Positions 7,347-12,592 of a stretch of DNA of 12,592 bases are shown here, piece by piece. Every line of letters starts with the position of its first letter. The first letter of the stretch is position 1. The position numbers and the translations under genes are program-made. The stretch is from NCBI GenBank assembly GCA_050486105.1, contig JBJHCR010000194.1, positions 1 to 12,592 of the forward strand, written 5' to 3'. The notes under the pieces were generated by a model. The model searched no databases. It worked only from the letters and a program-made list of their open reading frames with translations, and had not been told where the DNA came from. This DNA is from JAEXNA01 sp050486105. Lineage in GTDB: Bacteria > Vulcanimicrobiota > Xenobia > Xenobiales > JADMJV01.

Positions 7347-8327
7347 TCAAAAGTCGTTGTCCCAACCGCTCCAAGGCCAAGACATGGGATCATAGTAGGG
7401 GGCCAGGGCCCAATTGTCTTGAGCTTGGTAGATGCCTCGCATCTCGGCGGTGTCGGCATCGGCTTTCTCGCTGATTTGCTTGGTCATGGTTTTCATGCGG
7501 GCGATGAAGGCATCTTCGTCCGGTTGGGCGTTGATGGCCATCTGCATGGAATCTTTGGCTTTATCGGTTTGTCCGTGTTGGGTGTAGAGAGTGCTCAGGA
7601 GAACGTGGGGAGTGGGGTTCGTTGGATCGGCAGCACTCATCTTAGTGGCTTCGGCTTGATGATTATCGAAGACCTGGGCCGAACCGTCGACCTCTCGAAA
7701 CAGAGAGGCTCCAATCTTGTCGCGCCCGACTTCCACCAAAACAACATAGCTGAAGGCGCTATTCAGGGTTGGACCTCCATAAGTGATGGACTTATCGTTG
7801 GTCTGTTCGGCCCAGACCTTGGTGCGAGGGGTCTGTCCTTGGGCGGGCTTGAAGACCGAGACGTGATAAGGTCCCGACTTTTCCGTGGTCCAGGAGAAAA
7901 CGGTCTTGCCATCAGCCGAGGTGATGGATACCGGGCCAAAATCTGGAGTTTCGGTGAGGGCGTGAGGGTCGACGGCCTTCACCAGATTGGAACCCGTGGT
8001 CACTACCGTGCGGGCTGAATCGTCGCCGTGAAAAACCTTTCCTCTGTTGGACCCGATCCCAATAAGGGCGGGACCAGTGTAGTTCTCTTGAGCCCCCGAA
8101 GCGAAGTAGACCACCGTCATCTTGGCTCCTCCTCTCAACTCAACCAGAGTCTTCGGGTTGATATGAGTCATGGGCTCCACGAAGGTCTTCTGGCCGTCCA
8201 CGACCATGACGGCCGAACCCGTCAGGTGGGTAACCATAGCGCTGGGTCCATCGGCGGCGTTCGGCTCATCGGCCAAGACAGGAAGGGTCAGAATCAGTAA
8301 AGTGAGGGCAGTCAACAATTTTCTCAT
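7347..8327 (-). CDS. Secreted FecR-like/TPR protein
   Basis: 326 aa. N-terminal Sec signal peptide: basic MRK, a hydrophobic core, and a likely cleavage after PVLA (about residue 19). It is followed by a FecR-like beta domain (about 30-105) with the pattern GSAVMVVDG, LVELRGGAKMTVVYF and YTGPALIGIG. A second beta-rich, sandwich-like region covers about 125-215. Residues about 235-285 look like a TPR hairpin (HVLLSTLYTQHGQTDKAKDSM). The tail is aromatic-rich (WPWSGWDNDF). Inferred: a periplasmic or surface protein; FecR-like domains of this kind occur both in sigma-factor regulators and in free-standing envelope proteins, and no sigma factor is next to it. No catalytic motif seen. ATG start; the ribosome binding site (GCAGG) is weak. 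Confidence 0.85.
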   Translation of the reverse strand: MRKLLTALTLLILTLPVLADEPNAADGPSAMVTHLTGSAVMVVDGQKTFVEPMTHINPKTLVELRGGAKMTVVYFASGAQENYTGPALIGIGSNRGKVFHGDDSARTVVTTGSNLVKAVDPHALTETPDFGPVSITSADGKTVFSWTTEKSGPYHVSVFKPAQGQTPRTKVWAEQTNDKSITYGGPTLNSAFSYVVLVEVGRDKIGASLFREVDGSAQVFDNHQAEATKMSAADPTNPTPHVLLSTLYTQHGQTDKAKDSMQMAINAQPDEDAFIARMKTMTKQISEKADADTAEMRGIYQAQDNWALAPYYDPMSWPWSGWDNDF

Positions 8328-8458
8328 AGGGCTGCCTGCTTCTCGCTATGAACCAGGTTCTCCCGCAAGTTTGTGCAGCTCGTTTTGCGGCGAGAGCTTT
8401 GGGTTTAGTTGATAGGCTTTCCGGCGACTTGGGTCAGCGCGAGACTCGAAATGAGTGT
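8328..8458. other. 131-nt spacer between the DUF3054-like and FecR-like genes
   Basis: No tRNA, convincing small ORF or clear promoter seen. On the - strand it can form an imperfect stem (CCGCAA with TTGCGG and a bulged extension) around a 16-nt loop, without a following T run. It may hold the promoter for the FecR-like gene. Confidence 0.3.
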
Positions 8459-8848
8459 CTAACTCTTGAGAGCTTTGCGCCCAACGCAAAGCCAATAAAC
8501 CGTTCGCCATCCCAGAAACAGCACCCCGGTAAAGACGAGAGCTACTATCACGAACGCCGGTTGAGGAGGGCGGCCTTCGTAGACCATCCTGATACCGAAC
8601 CCACCACCCATACCCAAGAGCCAAGCGGCCACTGAGCTTCCAATAAAGGAAAGGGCCGAGATGTGAGGTCGAAACGCTCCCAGCGGAAAACCTACGGCAT
8701 AATAGGCCACAGCAAAGGGAGTGAGCACTCGAACTAGCTGCACGGCCGTGATTTCATCGGGGGTGCGATGAAAATAAAGTCCACCAAGGCTGAAAGCCAA
8801 GAGCACGATGAAATCCCCCGTTATCAGGCCTTTGTTCACCCTCTTCAC
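8459..8848 (-). CDS. DUF3054-like small integral membrane protein
   Basis: 129 aa with four hydrophobic helices, at about residues 10-27, 38-58, 64-85 and 98-118. GD near the N-terminus before the first helix, the short polar loop with HRTPDE, and the overall size and topology fit the DUF3054 family of uncharacterised membrane proteins. No biochemical role is established and none is evident here. The start is a GTG at 8848; an in-frame TAG four codons upstream prevents a longer protein, and AGGGCGG just upstream can serve as a weak ribosome binding site. It follows the unknown 169-aa gene after 63 nt and is probably part of the same - strand gene run. Confidence 0.75.
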   Translation of the reverse strand: MKRVNKGLITGDFIVLLAFSLGGLYFHRTPDEITAVQLVRVLTPFAVAYYAVGFPLGAFRPHISALSFIGSSVAAWLLGMGGGFGIRMVYEGRPPQPAFVIVALVFTGVLFLGWRTVYWLCVGRKALKS

Positions 8849-8911
8849 TTGGCCGCCCTACGAGCCTCGGGGAGACTGCTCCTCCACAATCGAGTCCGAT
8901 TGAGGGAGTAA

Positions 8912-9421
8912 TCAGCTTTTGATAGTGGTCACTATCCGTTCCATAGTGGCGGTGATGGTTCCAGTCTCTGGGTTATAGCGACCCATAACAGACTGCTCCA
9001 CGGTCTCGTCTCGGAAGCCAGGGAGGCGGACCATAAGGTAGGCGTTGTTGTCCCTTTTCCCCAAGGTGATCTCTTCAAAGATATCGTCCTTATGAGTGAA
9101 TCTCACTCCCTCTCGATGGGACGAGGCGGTCCAAGTTCCGAGGTCACCGAGTTCAACCTTCACAGTTTCTGATCCCGCTGCCAGTTGCTCCTCGGCTGCC
9201 GTCACCGACGGATTGTTGAAAAGTGAAGTCAGGCGTTCTATATCGGTCGGGCCCTCACTGAAGAAGACTCTCTGGCTGATTTTGTCTTCGATCTTGCCAT
9301 CAAAATCCATGGTTTGTTCAAGGCCGTCCATTACGAAGGCGCCTTGAGTTTGTGGCTGTTCTGACCCAAACATCTGGGGAGTCCACATCGTGGTCTGGTG
9401 GGTGGTGGTTCTGCTGATCAT
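8912..9421 (-). CDS. Hypothetical protein, 169 aa
   Basis: I do not recognise this protein. It has no signal peptide or membrane segment. The N-terminus is Thr/Gln/Met-rich (about 1-35). The rest looks mixed, with a beta-rich C-terminal half: alternating strands such as VKVELGDLGTWTAS, AYLMVRLPG and GTITATMERIVTTI. ATG start preceded by AAGGAGAAG with a spacing of about 11 nt. It lies 67 nt downstream of the Gly-rich membrane-protein gene and 63 nt upstream of the DUF3054-like gene. Composition and ribosome binding site look like those of a real gene. It could be a small cytoplasmic or secretion-system-exported protein; function unknown. Confidence 0.7.
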   Translation of the reverse strand: MISRTTTHQTTMWTPQMFGSEQPQTQGAFVMDGLEQTMDFDGKIEDKISQRVFFSEGPTDIERLTSLFNNPSVTAAEEQLAAGSETVKVELGDLGTWTASSHREGVRFTHKDDIFEEITLGKRDNNAYLMVRLPGFRDETVEQSVMGRYNPETGTITATMERIVTTIKS

Positions 9422-9488
9422 ATTCCTAACTTCTCCTTGGTAAATTCGAGAATACTCTAGTGCTCTGTCGTTGCCTTGAGATTGCCTC

Positions 9489-10343
9489 CTAGGAACTGAC
9501 TTCCGTTATCGAGGGGTCCGATCTGAGTTCCTCAAGATATTCCTCGTGACTACGCACTTTGTCCATCTCCTCAAGGTGAGCAGCATAGCCTCCGGCTAGA
9601 GCGGCGGCCAATGACGATGCGGCGACGGGTAAGACTGCGAGTCCCCCGGCATTCAAGGTGACGGCGCTCCAGACGCTCACCGCTAGGGCAGAGACGCCTA
9701 GTCCGAGGGCGACGCCTTTTTCCAAGATGGAAGATTTCTCTGTAGTAGAACCCACCACGCCGGCGAGGGCGGAGAAGAGACCGCCAATGACGGGCACGGC
9801 TCCAAAGGCGGCACCCATAACCCAAGAGTTGGCCACGTCCCCGCCCTGATACCTGTCTCTGGCTCGGCCAGGATTCAACGGTAAATCATGGGTGTAGTCT
9901 AGAATCCCGTTCTTGTCTCGTGTTAGGGTCCAGGTCTCACGTTGACTTCCCCAGCTTTCGCGGGATTTGTGAATCGAAAAGTCGCCACGGTCTCGAAGCA
10001 ATGAACCTTGAACCTTAAGTTCGACTCTCTCTAAACCGGTGCCGTACCCTCGCTCCCAAAAGGAACCCTCATACTGATTTATCGATAGACTCTTGGGATC
10101 GTAGTCCAGATGGTGGGCTTCGATCTTTCGAGCTGAGTACCGGTCTTCTTGGACTATCGCGCTGAGGATCACCCTTCCCCTATCTCGATTGGCATCCGCA
10201 CCAGTGTTATCCTGTTTCAGCACGGAGAGGGCCATGGACGATGACTCTCTTTCCAGTTCGCGCGCCTTCAGATATAGAGCAGCTTGCTCCACACTAGAAG
10301 CCCCCGATTTCTCAAAACGTTGCTTGGTGGTTCTTATAAACAT
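9489..10343 (-). CDS. Hypothetical protein with soluble N-terminal part and Gly/Ala-rich C-terminal membrane segments
   Basis: 284 aa from the ATG at 10343, preferred over an ATG nine codons upstream because AGGAGA lies about 7 nt before it and the longer start falls inside that leader. Residues 1-165 are polar and charged, with a beta-rich part resembling a small ligand- or partner-binding domain that I cannot name. Residues about 170-262 hold two or three hydrophobic segments rich in Gly and Ala (NSWVMGAAFGAVPVIGG; GVALGLGVSALAVSVWSAV; LPVAASSLAAALAGGYAA), of glycine-zipper type. A short acidic helical tail follows. No signal peptide, so the membrane part would be inserted late or the protein exported by a non-Sec route. 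The split gene at 12014-12500 also ends in Gly-rich membrane segments. Function unknown. Confidence 0.75.
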   Translation of the reverse strand: MFIRTTKQRFEKSGASSVEQAALYLKARELERESSSMALSVLKQDNTGADANRDRGRVILSAIVQEDRYSARKIEAHHLDYDPKSLSINQYEGSFWERGYGTGLERVELKVQGSLLRDRGDFSIHKSRESWGSQRETWTLTRDKNGILDYTHDLPLNPGRARDRYQGGDVANSWVMGAAFGAVPVIGGLFSALAGVVGSTTEKSSILEKGVALGLGVSALAVSVWSAVTLNAGGLAVLPVAASSLAAALAGGYAAHLEEMDKVRSHEEYLEELRSDPSITEVSS

Positions 10344-10460
10344 AGGACGATCTCCTAAACAAGTTTGCATCTTTACATGAAACCCAAGGCACGTTGCCCC
10401 TCGGTTGCCGGAACTACGAAGGAAGCAGGGCGATCACGGGACCTTCACAAAAGTCCAGGC
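10344..10460. promoter_or_regulatory. Divergent intergenic region between the - strand gene run and the lipase-like gene
   Basis: 117 nt between two divergent starts, so promoters in both directions must lie here or within the gene ends. I see no convincing -35/-10 pair by eye on either strand. The leader of the - strand gene carries AGGAGA. Confidence 0.45.
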
Positions 10461-11891
10461 ATGCTAAATCAAATCCGGATCATGTCATGTTTTCTTGTCA
10501 TTCTTCTCGTTTCTGGTTGCGGTTCTCGATTTCAAGAGACTATTTCGGCTGACGGGGGAGTGACTGGCCCCCCTTCCAATGTGGCTGTTTTTAGCGTGGT
10601 GGCGGCCGAAGGTGCGGATCTAACCCATACCGCCGACTCTCATCGAGTGGTGGTTCCACAGAACGGTCTGACTCAAGATACCGAGGTCCAGCTGACCCTA
10701 TTTCCGGCTGATAGTCTCACTTTGCGCAAGGCCGACGAGTTCGTTCCGGTGGGACGGGCCCTAACCTTCGATATCTCAGCGGGTTCTCTAAACGGCCAAC
10801 TGACCTTCCATCTGCCGTTCCAAACCGATCAGCCCGAAGCTCATCGCCTGTATTGGCATGTGCCGGGGTCTCTGGCAATTCCGTTGGAGACCCAATTTGA
10901 CCATGCCACCTCTCGCTTTGTGGCCACCATCGATTTGAGTTCCCCGGTGGTTGCTCAGGTGGCCCAGCAAGGTGGAGCAACCCCCAACGACAGCTTCACC
11001 TTAAGCGTAGTCGATGAATCAGGATTTCTGTCCAGACCGGCCCATCAGCCGTGGCCAAGCTACAATCTGTATGTTTTTCGCAACGGGAGTTTTCAGAAAG
11101 TGGTGAATCAGGGTACACCCTCGGGCCTTTTTCCCGACCCTGGAGAGAACCCCCTGATGATCGTCCACGGCTTGGGATCCGATATCCCAAGATTCAACGA
11201 CGCCGCAGCCTTTCTTCAGCAGAATGGAAATTTTTCGACCATTTGGGGTTTCGAGTACGACACCTTGAGCGGTCTGGTCACGACTGGGCCTAAGCTGTTT
11301 CAAGCCTACGCAATGGTCGAGGATAACCCTGAGAGCCAGTGGCGTCACTTGGCTCACAGCATGGGGTGCTTGGTGTCCCGCACCGCTTTCGAAAGTGATG
11401 GGGCCCGGCCGTACAGCCAGAACACCGTGGTTTTTGCGGCGGGGCCTCACTTGGGTTCTGAGGCCATCAATGTTCTCGAGGGGTCCCTAAGCCTTTTCCA
11501 GCAGTTCGCGCGCTATTTGGTGGTCAACGAGGTGATGGACTTTGCCAACGCCGACGGAACCCCTTGCCAGGTGGATGTCAACGATCCTGGATTTAAGGAC
11601 TTGGCCGTCAATAGTCCCACCCTTAATGCGCTCAACGATGGAGCTGCGGACCGGCATCCCAAGGAATTCTACCGCACCCTGGGTGGCAACGACCCCGGCC
11701 TCGAGTACGACGCTGCCGACTACATCTTAGGAGTGGACCTCGACGACGGTTTAGTCGATCTCACGAGCGCGAATCCTGGAACTCTCATAGGGAGTCTCGA
11801 TTCGGCCGTGGTCCCCGAAAGCCACAGCAGTATCGTGGAGGACACGGAAAACTCGTTGCCGGTGATCTTGAATTTTCTCAATGGCAACTGA
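10461..11891 (+). CDS. Lipoprotein alpha/beta-hydrolase (lipase or esterase-like) with ZU5-like beta domain
   Basis: 476 aa from the ATG at 10461, chosen because it starts a normal lipoprotein signal peptide ending in the lipobox VSGC (C20). Upstream in-frame ATGs at 10365 and 10377 would put about 30 polar residues in front of it. Residues about 45-185 are beta-rich and resemble a ZU5-type domain (VPQNGLTQDTEVQLTLFPA near the start, LYWHVPGS and SSPVVAQV later). The hydrolase domain runs from about 225 to the end. It has an HG oxyanion motif MIVHGLGSD (H236, G237), nucleophile elbow AHSMGC with S300, likely acid D429 in DDGLVDLTSA, and likely base H455 in ESHSSI. The order and spacing fit PGAP1/DUF676-type lipases. 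The elbow differs slightly from GHSMGG. Inferred: membrane-anchored, on the periplasmic or outer-surface side, cleaving an ester such as a lipid. Substrate unknown. Confidence 0.88.
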   Translation: MLNQIRIMSCFLVILLVSGCGSRFQETISADGGVTGPPSNVAVFSVVAAEGADLTHTADSHRVVVPQNGLTQDTEVQLTLFPADSLTLRKADEFVPVGRALTFDISAGSLNGQLTFHLPFQTDQPEAHRLYWHVPGSLAIPLETQFDHATSRFVATIDLSSPVVAQVAQQGGATPNDSFTLSVVDESGFLSRPAHQPWPSYNLYVFRNGSFQKVVNQGTPSGLFPDPGENPLMIVHGLGSDIPRFNDAAAFLQQNGNFSTIWGFEYDTLSGLVTTGPKLFQAYAMVEDNPESQWRHLAHSMGCLVSRTAFESDGARPYSQNTVVFAAGPHLGSEAINVLEGSLSLFQQFARYLVVNEVMDFANADGTPCQVDVNDPGFKDLAVNSPTLNALNDGAADRHPKEFYRTLGGNDPGLEYDAADYILGVDLDDGLVDLTSANPGTLIGSLDSAVVPESHSSIVEDTENSLPVILNFLNGN

Positions 11892-11934
11892 GATTGGCAG
11901 GAACGACTCTCTAAACTCCCTCGCATATAGAAAC

Positions 11935-11960
11935 GGGGCCTGAAGTCCACTTCAGGCCCC
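11935..11960. terminator. Perfect 12-bp hairpin between convergent genes, probable bidirectional terminator
   Basis: GGGGCCTGAAGT, 2-nt spacer CC, then its exact reverse complement ACTTCAGGCCCC. It lies 44 nt after the lipase-like stop and 54 nt beyond the stop of the facing - strand gene. On the - strand the stem is followed by GTTTCTATAT; on the + strand by TCGGACCC, with no T run. It should therefore work better for the - strand transcript. Confidence 0.75.
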
Positions 11961-12013
11961 TCGGACCCTCTTCACCCAGTTTTATTGGCCAAATCAATGC
12001 AAGGAGTTATAGA

Positions 12014-12500
12014 CTAAATGGTGAGGGATCCGACAGTGGCGCCAGCTACGGCATAGCCCAGGGGGCCGCCTCCAAGAGCTGTGCCTAGGAGGTTGACTCC
12101 AGCGCCCTGGAGGGCACCAACTCCGCCTCCGATGGCTCCACTTACCCAAATCCCGAAGAGCAACTCTGTCGTGCTAGTAGGCTGCTCCTCGGGTGACGCG
12201 GCTGCATTGAAGGCCCCTTGGATTCCTCGAAGCGTAGCAACGAAACTTGCCGAATCTCCGAGCGAACTAGAAGCCACCAAGTTGGTAGACAAACCAGTTG
12301 GTAGACAAACCGACCACCGCTCCGACAGCCATTCGTCCGAGGATCTGGCTGCCGGAGTAGTGACTGTCGGAGCCCTTCGTTGAAGAAAACGTGAAGGAAT
12401 CTTTGGGCAAGGAGGGTTCTGCCGAAGCGAGCTTCACGGGACTGTCTTGGGGCTTGGGGTTCTGCCTGGTTACCTGGGAGGCGTTTGGTTTGATGAGCAT
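12014..12500 (-). pseudogene. Small Gly-rich membrane-protein gene split by a 16-bp tandem duplication
   Basis: Two overlapping - strand frames form one gene. The 5' frame (ATG at 12500, preceded by AGGAGA at about 10 nt) gives 77 aa and stops at 12267. The 3' frame (open from the TTG at 12292 to the TAG at 12014) has no ribosome binding site. The frames meet in an exact 16-bp duplication (12280-12311). With one copy removed, the sequence runs VGLSTN directly into LVASSSLGDS and gives an uninterrupted 156-aa protein. That protein has a polar N-terminal 50 residues, then Gly-rich hydrophobic segments: ILGRMAVGAVVGL near 55-65, ELLFGIWVSGAIGGGVGAL near 110-128, and GGGPLGYAVAGATVG near the end. 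As it stands, translation yields a truncated 77-aa product with the frame-shifted tail WFVYQLGGF. Function unknown. A sequencing or assembly error cannot be excluded. Confidence 0.8.
12280..12311. repeat. Exact 16-bp tandem duplication
   Basis: AGTTGGTAGACAAACC occurs twice back to back (12280-12295 and 12296-12311). Neither flank extends the match. Since 16 is not a multiple of three, it shifts the reading frame of the - strand gene that spans it. Confidence 0.97.
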
Positions 12501-12592
12501 TATTGGGAAATCTCCTGGACTCGATCTTTATGTGTGGGCTGTTTTCCCTGTGAGACAAAGGTACATGGTCTGCGTCAGAGATCGAGCAAAGT
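12501..12592 (-). promoter_or_regulatory. Leader and probable promoter region of the split membrane-protein gene
   Basis: 92 nt up to the window edge. It holds the AGGAGA ribosome binding site. I see no well-spaced -35/-10 pair, and no other gene is supported here. Confidence 0.35.

Noticed and set aside
7325..7459. Longer start (ATG at 7459) for the HsdM-like protein
   Set aside because: It would overlap the FecR-like gene by 113 nt, the extra residues match nothing in HsdM, and a GGAGG site points to the TTG at 7324.
7203..8018. A 271-codon open frame on the + strand, antisense to the HsdM-like and FecR-like genes
   Set aside because: The protein has no recognisable motifs, crosses the gap between two well-supported - strand genes, and its low-complexity Gly/Leu/Val pattern is what the opposite strand of a coding gene produces.
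8328..8458. tRNA or small RNA in the spacer
   Set aside because: Only an imperfect stem with a 16-nt loop is seen; no cloverleaf, CCA-type end or conserved T-loop sequence.
10365..10460. Upstream ATG starts for the lipase-like lipoprotein
   Set aside because: They would place about 30 polar residues before the signal peptide and overlap the leader of the divergent gene.
12142..12558. A 138-codon - strand frame overlapping the split membrane-protein gene
   Set aside because: Its product is Arg/Gln-rich with no hydrophobic or domain pattern, and the other two frames rejoin cleanly once the 16-bp duplication is collapsed.
1..12592. CRISPR array, insertion sequence or phage genes
   Set aside because: No regularly spaced repeats, transposase or integrase motifs, or terminal inverted repeats were seen; the only exact repeat noticed is the 16-bp tandem duplication.

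Overview
The window is protein-coding bacterial DNA of moderate GC (mid-50s by eye), with purine-rich Shine-Dalgarno sites and repeated use of TTG and GTG starts. A lipobox lipoprotein, a signal-peptide FecR-like protein and a GspF/PilC-type pilus or secretion protein suggest a diderm bacterium with a type IV pilus or type II secretion machine. The proteins do not clearly resemble a well-known model genus. I cannot place the organism from sequence alone; an uncultured or poorly sampled lineage is a guess.

Left part (10-6701, + strand): a tight four-gene operon. In order: a membrane histidine-kinase-like protein (HK1); a large response regulator with receiver, helical middle and SARP/BTAD-type winged-helix output; a GspF/PilC-family inner-membrane platform protein; and a second membrane histidine-kinase-like protein (HK2). 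Gaps are 15 nt, 3 nt and a 4-nt overlap. The striking point is that the two kinases are broken in complementary ways. HK1 keeps the phosphoacceptor histidine (H389) but has lost the N, G1, F and G2 boxes of the ATP-binding domain. HK2 has a complete ATP-binding domain, but glutamine (Q347) replaces the phosphoacceptor histidine. The simplest reading is one kinase split over two membrane subunits: HK2 binds ATP and phosphorylates H389 of HK1 in trans, and HK1 passes the phosphate to D51 of the regulator encoded between them. The GspF gene inside the operon suggests that pilus or secretion function is the controlled or sensed process.

Middle part (6698-10343, - strand): five genes reading toward the operon. 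They encode a Gly-rich membrane protein of unknown function, a small unknown protein, a DUF3054-like four-helix membrane protein, a secreted FecR-like/TPR protein, and an orphan type I restriction HsdM N-terminal domain with no methyltransferase catalytic domain. The last one meets HK2 tail to tail with overlapping stop codons.

Right part (10461-12592): a divergent lipoprotein lipase-like alpha/beta hydrolase on the + strand, then a perfect 12-bp hairpin. Facing it on the - strand is a small glycine-rich membrane-protein gene split into two reading frames by an exact 16-bp tandem duplication. Removing one copy restores a continuous 156-residue protein.
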